Below the pieces are notes generated by a model. The model ran no database searches. It saw only the letters and a list, made by a program, of their open reading frames with translations, and had not been told where the DNA came from. DNA of 23,840 bases, taken from positions 1 through 23,840 of the forward strand of contig JBEGVB010000069.1 of the NCBI GenBank assembly GCA_041178545.1, read 5' to 3'. The stretch is from JBEATZ01 sp041178545 (lineage in GTDB: Bacteria > Planctomycetota > UBA1135 > UBA2386). A program made the translations under genes and the position numbers. Below are positions 14,347 through 20,799 of the stretch, piece by piece; the first letter of the stretch is position 1; each line of letters opens with the position of its first letter.

Positions 14347-14676
14347 CGGGGGCGGGGGAGAAAAGCCACCCGGGGGTACCGATCGCGGAGTTGTTGGAAG
14401 CACTCCCGAGGGCAGGCAACACCTGGCTCCCGCAGTTGGCGCGGTTTGGCCGGCTCGAGACCGGAGGTTTTGGTGGGTCGGGTATTTCGGTGGAGCGGAG
14501 ATGGCTGGTGACGGATCGAGCTCTTGGTCCGCGCCAAGGGCGGGCCCGCGCCGGCCGCTGCCGGAAGCGGGCACCGGGACCCATGGCCCCGTCCTGCGAG
14601 GGCGGCACCCGGGACAGGGGCCAAGAAACCTCTTCCCTGCAGGCAGGGTGGACCCCACAACTCCGCGATCAGTTCC
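14347..14676. other. Intergenic region between iscR and ygfZ
   Basis: No convincing gene. The region contains a 14-bp inverted repeat, GATCGCGGAGTTGT on the plus strand at 14381-14394 and its complement at 14657-14670, so the two arms enclose about 260 bases. Little further similarity extends inward from the arms. The right arm ends 6 bases before the first possible ygfZ ATG at 14677. No promoter with a good -10 box was found for ygfZ. Confidence 0.45.
14381..14670. repeat. Inverted repeat pair, 14 bp perfect arms
   Basis: Left arm GATCGCGGAGTTGT (14381-14394), right arm ACAACTCCGCGATC (14657-14670); two bases further in, a second G pair matches after one mismatch. The pair could be ends of a decayed miniature element or two oppositely oriented regulator sites. 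No target-site duplication was recognised. Confidence 0.5.
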
Positions 14677-14682
14677 ATGCGC

Positions 14683-15633
14683 ATGCCCGACCCCCTCACC
14701 GACCGTCTCCTCGCCGCCGGTCCGTACCACCGCCAAGGGGCACCCCATGCCCTGGTCGAGGTCGCCGGCCCCGATGCCGGCGACTTCCTGCAGCGGCTCT
14801 GCACCCAGGACGTGCTCGGGCTGGCAGAGGGGGCGGGAGCACCGGCCGCCTTCCTGAGTGCCAAGGGCAGGATCGAGGCCACCGTATGGGTGTACCGCGC
14901 CGGCCCCACCGAGTTCCTGCTGGAGTGCCAGGCCGCACAGGCCGCCAAGCTGCTGGCGCTGCTGGAGCGGTTCCACTTCACCGAGAAGCTCGCGTTCGGG
15001 CGCCGGTTCGAGGGCGCCTGCCGGGAGTGGGTGTGGCGCAAGCCGCCCGCGGGCTGGCACGCACCGGTGCCGGGCATGGTGCGGTTGTCGCAAGGCATCG
15101 CGCTGGTGGCGCAGCGGCTCGGCGTGTGCTGGCTGCGCGTGCACGGCTCGGCAGCAGGCCTGCCGGTCGGTTCGGTGTTCGACTCCGGCCGCACGCTCGA
15201 CGAGGCGACGGCCGAGTGCCTGCGGATGGGCGCAGGGCTGGTGGCCGTGGGCACCGACACGGACGCCGGCACGCTGGCACTGGAGGCGGACCTCGACGAC
15301 CACTGCAGCACCACCAAGGGTTGCTACACCGGCCAGGAGGTCGTGGCCCGCATCCACACCTACGGCCACGTGAACCGCAAGCTCGCCTTGCTGCACGTGC
15401 ACGGTGGGGTCCCGGTCACCGAGCCGGTGCAACTGGTCGAGACCGAGGACGGAATCGCCGTGGGGCGCGTCCTGCACGCGGTGGCCTCGCCGCAAGCGGG
15501 CTTGCAGGTGGGCCTGGGCTACCTGCCCAAGGACTTCTGGGCGGTCGGGACGCGCTTGCGGCTCGGCAGCGCAGAAGGATCCGAGGTCGAGGTGGTGGGG
15601 TTCGAACCGGTGGGCACCGGACCGGGCGCCTGA
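14683..15633 (+). CDS. ygfZ: YgfZ/GcvT-like tetrahydrofolate-binding Fe-S maintenance protein
   Basis: A 316-residue member of the GcvT fold family that in E. coli (YgfZ) supports assembly or repair of Fe-S enzymes in a folate-dependent way. The signature K-G-C-Y-x-G-Q-E is present as KGCYTGQEVVAR with the essential Cys214. The N-terminal part (LVEVAGPDAGDFLQRLCTQDV, AAFLSAKGRIEATVWVY) is the usual folate-binding region, and the C-terminal barrel ends VGLGYLPKDFW. ATG 14683 and 14677 are both possible; neither has a Shine-Dalgarno. Its position back to back with the isc operon agrees with the proposed role. GcvT itself is excluded by the KGCYTGQE motif and the absence of glycine-cleavage genes. 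Confidence 0.9.
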   Translation: MPDPLTDRLLAAGPYHRQGAPHALVEVAGPDAGDFLQRLCTQDVLGLAEGAGAPAAFLSAKGRIEATVWVYRAGPTEFLLECQAAQAAKLLALLERFHFTEKLAFGRRFEGACREWVWRKPPAGWHAPVPGMVRLSQGIALVAQRLGVCWLRVHGSAAGLPVGSVFDSGRTLDEATAECLRMGAGLVAVGTDTDAGTLALEADLDDHCSTTKGCYTGQEVVARIHTYGHVNRKLALLHVHGGVPVTEPVQLVETEDGIAVGRVLHAVASPQAGLQVGLGYLPKDFWAVGTRLRLGSAEGSEVEVVGFEPVGTGPGA

Positions 15634-15657
15634 GCACGGCCTGGGCACGCGCACTCC

Positions 15658-15672
15658 GGCCGCAGCGCGGCC
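15658..15672. terminator. Bidirectional hairpin between convergent genes
   Basis: GGCCGC (15658-15663) and GCGGCC (15667-15672) pair around the loop AGC; GCAC (15651-15654) and GTGC (15679-15682) can close an outer stem. It lies between the ygfZ stop and the stop of the cupin gene. No T-run. Confidence 0.5.
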
Positions 15673-15682
15673 TTGCCGGTGC

Positions 15683-16465
15683 TCAGAGCCGCGGGGCCTT
15701 GGGGGCGTGGGCCATGACGACGAAAGCCGGTCCAGCCGCGGTGACGGACACCGTGCCGCCGTGCGCGACGCATGCGCCGCAGTCCTGCAGCTCGAGCTGT
15801 TGTGTGCCGTTGCCGACGGTCACCTTGCCCTCGCTGCGCACGAACAGCAGCAGTTCCTCGTCCGGGCGCAGCGGCAACTCGAGGCTCGCTGCCCCCTGGA
15901 AGTGGAGTTCGCCGAGCGTGAACGCACTGGTCTTGTAGTCGGCGGGGAAGACGCGCTCCTCGACGACCGAACCGTGCTCGATGCGTTCGATGCGCCGCGG
16001 TGCGATGAGCTCGGGGGACGACGGGAAGGACTCGGCATTGCGCCACTCGCCCGTGTTGGGGTCGTAGGCCTTGTTGGCACCTGCCATCTGCAGCAGCGGC
16101 TTGTGGCTGAGAGCGGCCTTGCCCTCGACCTTGGGCTGGTCCGGCACCTGCCGGCAGCCCACGACGAGGAGGCTGCCCTGCTGCGACGAGCCCGCAAACG
16201 GCGTCGCGGGCGGCACGAAGATGGCAATCGGCTTGGCCCCGAGCGGGCTGGTGCGCGCACCGCGACCGCCCCAGCTGGTGGCCCCTGCCTGCAGGTCGAA
16301 GGTGCCGCTGAGGACGAGGAGGCCTGCTTCCTCGGCGCCGGTCTCGGCGCGCACCACGGCACCCTCGGCCGTGTGCAACTCGAGGCGGGTGAACCAGTGC
16401 GCCCCTGCGAGGGAGAAGTGCACGGTGCCGGGAGCCCGGGTGGGAGTGAGGGCGAGGAGGTTCAT
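15683..16465 (-). CDS. IolB/KduI-like bicupin protein
   Basis: A 260-residue protein resembling the 5-deoxy-glucuronate isomerase (IolB) / KduI family of cupin sugar isomerases. Matching parts are LLVLSGTFDLQAG, the first cupin turn, then GAKPIAIFVPPATPFAG, which parallels the IolB ...VYVPPG.. segment, and a second cupin half with FTLGELHFQGAASLELPLRPDEELLLFV. Family members isomerise ring-opened uronic acids, using a metal held by His and Glu. The expected metal cluster is not clear here, so activity is uncertain. Its ATG overlaps the stop of the upstream parvulin gene (ATGA), so the two are translated together; no inositol or pectin genes are adjacent. A non-catalytic cupin is an alternative. 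Confidence 0.65.
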   Translation of the reverse strand: MNLLALTPTRAPGTVHFSLAGAHWFTRLELHTAEGAVVRAETGAEEAGLLVLSGTFDLQAGATSWGGRGARTSPLGAKPIAIFVPPATPFAGSSQQGSLLVVGCRQVPDQPKVEGKAALSHKPLLQMAGANKAYDPNTGEWRNAESFPSSPELIAPRRIERIEHGSVVEERVFPADYKTSAFTLGELHFQGAASLELPLRPDEELLLFVRSEGKVTVGNGTQQLELQDCGACVAHGGTVSVTAAGPAFVVMAHAPKAPRL

Positions 16466-17823
16466 CGGGTCTGCTTGTTGGGCTGGTTGGCGAGGATTTC
16501 CAGCTTCGAACCCTCGAGGATGGACCGGGTGAGCTCGTCGATGCGCTGCTCGCGGATGCGCGCCATGACGACGGCATCGGTGGGCGCGGGCTCGACGGCG
16601 ATCACCTTGACGAGGTGCATGCCCTCCTCCGAGCGGATGGGCTGGCTGAGCTCGCCCTCCTGCATGGCAAAGGCCGCTGCAAGCACCTCCTCGGGCAGGC
16701 CTGGTTGCTTGCGGAAGCAGAGCCCGCGGTCGCCGCCGCGCAGCTTGCCCCCCGTGTCCTCGGTCTCGATGCGCGCCACGGTGTCGAACTCCTCGCCCTC
16801 GACGATGCGCTTGCGCGCCTTCTCCAGCTGCTGGGTGGCGGCCTTGAAGTCCTTGTTGATCAGCGCATTCGGCTCGTCGAGTGCCCGCACGAAGATGGTG
16901 GCGAGGTGACGCCGTGGACCGGCCTGGTCCATGAGGGCAGCGCGGTTCGCCTCCAACTCCTTCGCGAGCGCCTCGTCGGGGTGCAGGTGCTCGACGAGCC
17001 TGCGCTGGAGGACCTGGCCACGGAACACGCGGGACTGGACCAGCAGCTGGGGCGAGGAGCCCTGGGAGCGGAGCAACTGGTCGAAGGTGAGTCCGCCGAA
17101 ACGCGGGTCGGCCTCGGCCTCGCGGCGCTTGCGCTCCATCTCCTGCTGGAGGTCCGCAGGGGTGAGCTCGATGCCCCGGACACGCGCCATCTGCTCGAGG
17201 GTGGAGAGCAGCACGACCTGCCGGATGAACTTGTCCCGCTCGTCCGTGTCGCTGGTCCGGAGGAGCAGGCGGCCCAGGTCCAGCATGGGGATCTCCCTGC
17301 CGTCGATGCTGGCGACGGCACCCACGGGCAGCTGGTCCGGGTCCTCGACGAGCGTGTGGCGCTCGCGCGCCTCCTTGAGCCACAGCTTGAGGAGGTCCGG
17401 CGACACGCCCTCGGCGGGGCGCAGGTCGAGCTCGGCACGCACCAGCCGTTCGTGCGCGAGCTGGTTGGCGAAGTCGCCCATGAGCTCCTCGTGCGGAGTG
17501 TTGCGGACCACGGGCAGGTTCTCGGGCTTGCGGCCGGCGGCCCGGATCCTCTCCTGCATGGCACTCCACCACGCCTCGACCTCCTCGCGCGAGGGCATGA
17601 GCTTCTTCTGCTCCGCCTCGGTGCGCACGAGGGCGCTGTTGACGAGGTGCTCTGCTGCCTGCTTGCCCTGGTCGCGGCGGCGCTGGTGGAAGGCCATCTC
17701 GAGCGCGACGTCGTCGCGGCTCACGACCGCGGACTTGCCGTCCACCTGGAAGCGGGCGAGGACCTCACCCGGTTGCTGGGGCAGGCTCGCGAGGAGCGGG
17801 AGCAGCAGGACGCATGCGTGCAT
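16462..17823 (-). CDS. SurA-like parvulin-type peptidyl-prolyl isomerase
   Basis: A 453-residue chaperone with isomerase domain. A short hydrophobic N-terminus (MHACVLLLPLLASLPQQ) is probably a signal peptide, so the protein likely acts outside the cytoplasmic membrane in folding of exported proteins. Residues 30-160 and 170-300 look like two copies of a SurA_N-type helical chaperone module, each with a helix of the form EEVEAWWSAMQERIRA or ADLQQEMERKRREAEA and a basic RLVRAEL/RLVEHL segment. Residues 305-412 are the parvulin domain (RRHLATIFVRA, EEFDTVAR, GGDRGLCFRK, LSQPIRSEEGMHLVKV). It starts 60 bases after the AAA+ gene and overlaps the cupin gene. Catalytic competence is not certain, as parvulin active-site residues vary. 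Confidence 0.82.
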   Translation of the reverse strand: MHACVLLLPLLASLPQQPGEVLARFQVDGKSAVVSRDDVALEMAFHQRRRDQGKQAAEHLVNSALVRTEAEQKKLMPSREEVEAWWSAMQERIRAAGRKPENLPVVRNTPHEELMGDFANQLAHERLVRAELDLRPAEGVSPDLLKLWLKEARERHTLVEDPDQLPVGAVASIDGREIPMLDLGRLLLRTSDTDERDKFIRQVVLLSTLEQMARVRGIELTPADLQQEMERKRREAEADPRFGGLTFDQLLRSQGSSPQLLVQSRVFRGQVLQRRLVEHLHPDEALAKELEANRAALMDQAGPRRHLATIFVRALDEPNALINKDFKAATQQLEKARKRIVEGEEFDTVARIETEDTGGKLRGGDRGLCFRKQPGLPEEVLAAAFAMQEGELSQPIRSEEGMHLVKVIAVEPAPTDAVVMARIREQRIDELTRSILEGSKLEILANQPNKQTR

Positions 17824-17883
17824 CGGCGCAACGATGCCGCCGCAGGCGCCGGGAGTCCACGGCAGGGGCGCGGTCCCCGCAGG

Positions 17884-19269
17884 TCAGGCCGACTGGCTGC
17901 GGTGGACCCGCTCGGTCCCGACGCTGAACGCGTAGTCGCCGTTGCGAACGCGCACGTGCACCTTCGACCCCTCGCCGAGGTCGTGGTCGAGGATCAGCTC
18001 GGTGATGGGAGCCTCGATGCGGCGCTTGAGGAGGCGGCGCAGCTCACGGGCACCGAACTCCTCGCTGAAGCCCTGCTTCGCGAGCAGGGTGCGCACGCTG
18101 GGCGAGAACGTCACCACGATGCCGCGCTGCTTGAGCAGGTCGCTGACCTCGCGAAGCATGTTGTGCGCGATCCGCTCGCAGACCGTGATGTCGAGGGGGT
18201 TGAACATCACCACCTCGTCGATGCGGTTGATGAACTCCGGCCGGAAGAACTCCCGCAGCGCCTCGTGGGTGACGGTGGGCAGGTCGATGTCGTTGAGGCT
18301 CTGGCGCTTGTGGGCGGCACTGAACCCCATGCGGGTGCGGATGGAGTCGATCTTCTCGATGCCCAGGTTGCTCGTCATGAGGACGAGGGCCTGGTTGAAG
18401 GCGACGGTCTGGCCCTTGCTGTCGGTGATGATGCCCTCGTCGAGCAGCTGCAGCAGCAGGTTGTGGACCTTGTAGTGTGCCTTCTCGATCTCGTCGAAGA
18501 GCACGATGCAGTTGGGGCGCTTGCGCACGGCCTCGGTGAGGTAGCCGCCCTCGTTGTGCCCGATGTACCCGGGCGGCGAGCCGATGAGCTTGGCGTACTC
18601 GTGGGGCAGCGCGTACTCGGAGCAGTCGACGCGCACCAGGGCGCTGGCGTCGTCGAACAGGTTGCGGGCGAGGGCCTTGGCCAGCTCGGTCTTGCCGGTG
18701 CCGGTGCGGCCCACGAGCAGGAAGGTGCCGACCGGTGAGGTGGGGCGCTTGAGCCCGACGGCGGCCTTCTTGACGGCGCGGGTCAGGGCGCAGATGGCCT
18801 GGTCCTGGCCGATGATCTGTCCGTGCAGGCTGCGCTCGAGCGTCTGCACGCGGCGGTAGAGCTCCTGGCGCTGTGCGTCGCTTGCGGGCACCGGCAGCAG
18901 CTTGCTGTCCTGGGCGGCCGTGCTGCCCTGGGCCGTGTTGCCGGGGATCGCCACCTGGTGGATCTCGAGCGTCGGGTTGACGTCGATGCAGATCTGGTAG
19001 AGCAGCTCCTCGACGATGTCCTCGTCGCACTCGCGGTCGAGCTTGCGCACCGCGGGCAGGACCTCGCCCTGGTAGTTGGGGACGCAGGAGTGGACGACGA
19101 GGTTGCGGTAGCTGGCCTTGTTGGTGATGGGCCCGCGGTGCAGCTCCTTGAGGAGCTCGTCGGAACAGCAGCGGACCCTGATGAACTCATCGATCAGGTC
19201 GAAGTACTTGATGACGAATCCTGCTTCTGGATGCTTCAAGGCGTTGCCCCCTGTGGCTCCTGCCATCAT
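17884..19269 (-). CDS. AAA+ ATPase resembling the ClpB/ClpC D2 module, with unknown N-terminal domain
   Basis: A 461-residue protein with a single AAA+ module at residues 150-450 most like the second ring of ClpA/B/C unfoldases. Walker A is GRTGTGKT (187-194), Walker B IVLFDE (255-260), pore loop GYIG (234-237) with the aromatic Tyr235, sensor 1 MTSN (298-301), arginine finger Arg349 in RPEFINRID and sensor 2 GAR (406-408). There is no Clp N-domain, no first ATPase ring and no ClpP-binding IGF/LGF loop that I can see. Residues 1-145 (FDLIDEFIRVRCCSDELLKEL, DRECDEDIVEELLYQI) match no family I know and may recognise substrates. Start is 19269 or 19266. Divergent from a Ser/Thr kinase with only 69 bases between, and upstream of the SurA-like gene on the same strand. 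Confidence 0.85.
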   Translation of the reverse strand: MMAGATGGNALKHPEAGFVIKYFDLIDEFIRVRCCSDELLKELHRGPITNKASYRNLVVHSCVPNYQGEVLPAVRKLDRECDEDIVEELLYQICIDVNPTLEIHQVAIPGNTAQGSTAAQDSKLLPVPASDAQRQELYRRVQTLERSLHGQIIGQDQAICALTRAVKKAAVGLKRPTSPVGTFLLVGRTGTGKTELAKALARNLFDDASALVRVDCSEYALPHEYAKLIGSPPGYIGHNEGGYLTEAVRKRPNCIVLFDEIEKAHYKVHNLLLQLLDEGIITDSKGQTVAFNQALVLMTSNLGIEKIDSIRTRMGFSAAHKRQSLNDIDLPTVTHEALREFFRPEFINRIDEVVMFNPLDITVCERIAHNMLREVSDLLKQRGIVVTFSPSVRTLLAKQGFSEEFGARELRRLLKRRIEAPITELILDHDLGEGSKVHVRVRNGDYAFSVGTERVHRSQSA

Positions 19270-19338
19270 CGGGTGCCGGGCCCGCTGGACTTGACGCGCA
19301 CACGAAGTCCTCGGAGGTGGTACAAACCGCACGCGCGC

Positions 19339-20400
19339 ATGAAGGCAGAAGACGCACGACTGCTGGCGATCCTGGTGCACCAGAAGGTGCTGCCGGAGCC
19401 GCTTGCGCGCGCCGCGCTGCAGTCCGGGGACCCGCGCCGATTCCTGCTGGAGCACGGGCACGCGACCTTGGAGGGCTGGAACCGCTGGGTCGCCTCCGCA
19501 GGCGGCACGCGCCCGGTGCTGAGCCGGTACGACGTGGGCGAACTGGTCGGCGAGGGCGGGGTGGCGCGGGTCTTCCGGGCCAGGGACCGTGCCGACGGCA
19601 GGGTGGTCGCGCTCAAGGTGCTGCGGGCGGAGTTCGAGCGGGACCCGAGGCAGGTGGGCCAGTTCCTCGCCGAAGCACGGTTGCTGATGGACCTGGCCCA
19701 TCCCCACCTCGTGCGCGGCCAGCGGGTGGCACGCGAGGGTTCGACGATCTTCCTCGCCGAGGAACTGGTGGAGGGCGAGTGCCTGCAGGACCTGATCGCG
19801 AGGTGCGGCCGGATGGACGAGGAGTCCGCCCTCGAGGTGGTCGCGCAGGTGGCGTCGGCCCTGCAGTTGCTGCACTCCCGCGGGCTCGTCCACCGCGACG
19901 TGAAGCCAGCCAACATCCTGTGGTCCGAGGCACGCGGCGCGGTGCTCATCGACCTTGGCTTCGCGGTCCACGTCGCGCAGTCCGCGACCGGGGACACGAC
20001 GGCCGGCACGGCCCACTACATCGCACCCGAGCAGGCGCGCGGCCACGGCGGGCTCGACGTGCGCGCGGACATCTATGCGCTGGGTGCCACGCTGTTCCAC
20101 CTGGTGACCGGCTCGCTGCCGTTCGACGGGTCCTCCAGCGAGGAAGTGGTGGCACGGCAGGTGCTGGAGTCGCTGTCCGGCGAACGCATCCGCGCCCTGG
20201 GGCTGGCGCCGCAGACGCACTACTTCATCGAGAAGATGATGGCCAAGGAGCGCGAGATCCGGTTCCAGGACCCAGCCACGCTGGAGCGCGAGATCCGCAC
20301 GTGGCTGCACCAGAAGCATGCCGAACGGCAACTTGCCGAGCAGGCGCAGCGCGGGCTAGACCGGGGGCGTCGCAACGTGCGGCGCAGGTTCCTCCGCTAG
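19339..20400 (+). CDS. Cytoplasmic Hanks-type Ser/Thr protein kinase
   Basis: A 353-residue soluble kinase. Residues 1-60 form a helical region (LLAILVHQKVLPEPLARAAL) of the kind found before some bacterial kinases and secretion ATPases, perhaps for protein contacts. The kinase domain covers 64-320: GEGGVARV glycine loop, Lys93 (VALKVL), Glu112 (FLAEARLL), HRDVKPAN (185-192) with catalytic Asp187, the metal-binding DLG (205-207) in place of DFG, and GTAHYIAPEQ (223-232). All catalytic residues are present. The tail (321-353) is basic with no membrane segment. No Shine-Dalgarno; TACAAA lies 12 bases before the ATG and a TTGACG at 19291-19296 is too far from it for a standard promoter. It is divergent from the AAA+ gene, which may be a target or regulator. 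Confidence 0.93.
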   Translation: MKAEDARLLAILVHQKVLPEPLARAALQSGDPRRFLLEHGHATLEGWNRWVASAGGTRPVLSRYDVGELVGEGGVARVFRARDRADGRVVALKVLRAEFERDPRQVGQFLAEARLLMDLAHPHLVRGQRVAREGSTIFLAEELVEGECLQDLIARCGRMDEESALEVVAQVASALQLLHSRGLVHRDVKPANILWSEARGAVLIDLGFAVHVAQSATGDTTAGTAHYIAPEQARGHGGLDVRADIYALGATLFHLVTGSLPFDGSSSEEVVARQVLESLSGERIRALGLAPQTHYFIEKMMAKEREIRFQDPATLEREIRTWLHQKHAERQLAEQAQRGLDRGRRNVRRRFLR

Positions 20401-20409
20401 GCGGTCGGG

Positions 20410-20778
20410 ATGGAGAGGCGGGAGGGCTACGCCTTTGGGTTCGAGTGCCGCAGGTCGGGCAACTGCTGCGCGATCCCCGGCGGCTTTGTGCGGGTGACGC
20501 CCGAGGAGGCTGCTGCCCTTGCCGGGCGGCTCGGCCTCACGGTGGAGGCCTTTGCCTCGCGGTACCTCCGCGCCGACGGCATGACCCTGGTGGACGGTCC
20601 CAACGGCGCCTGCACCTTCCTGCAGGAGGGGCGGCCAGCGGGCTGCTCCGTCTACGAGGTGCGGCCTGCCCGCTGCCGCACGTGGCCGTTCTGGCCGGAG
20701 CTGCGCACCGACCCCGTGCTGGAGCGGCTGGTGCGCAGGACCTGTCCAGGCATCGTCGACCTGCCGCAGCAAGGCTGA
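20410..20778 (+). CDS. YkgJ-type Cys-rich metal or Fe-S cluster-binding protein
   Basis: A 122-residue protein of the YkgJ (UPF0153) family, presumed to bind zinc or an Fe-S cluster. The characteristic cysteines are Cys13, Cys19 and Cys20 (FECRRSGNCCAI), then Cys68 (GACTFLQ), Cys79 (GCSVYEVRP), Cys89 (ARCRTWPFWPE) and Cys112. The RPxxCRxWPF block is a family hallmark. It begins 9 bases after the kinase stop, so it is probably co-transcribed with it. No clear Shine-Dalgarno. Biochemical function of the family is not established; possibly a redox or metal sensor, or a methylase-like factor. Confidence 0.85.
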   Translation: MERREGYAFGFECRRSGNCCAIPGGFVRVTPEEAAALAGRLGLTVEAFASRYLRADGMTLVDGPNGACTFLQEGRPAGCSVYEVRPARCRTWPFWPELRTDPVLERLVRRTCPGIVDLPQQG

Positions 20779-20779
20779 C

Positions 20780-20799
20780 GGGCACTGGGTGGACTGCCC
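20780..20799. terminator. Weak hairpin between convergent genes
   Basis: GGGCA (20780-20784) pairs with TGCCC (20795-20799), 10-base loop, in the 21-base gap between the ykgJ-like gene and the molybdenum hydroxylase gene. Short stem and no T-run. Confidence 0.3.

Noticed and set aside
14391..14676. Plus-strand frame beginning MLEALPRAGNTWLPQL in the iscR-ygfZ gap
   Set aside because: No start signal, no family match, and it continues out of frame through ygfZ; treated as noncoding.
15598..15625. GGTTCGAACC-like T-arm sequence, possible tRNA
   Set aside because: It lies in the coding end of ygfZ and no acceptor, D or anticodon stems can be drawn around it.
19291..19326. TTGACG and TACAAA as a promoter for the kinase
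   Set aside because: The spacer is 24 bases, too long for a sigma70 promoter, so I did not annotate it as one.
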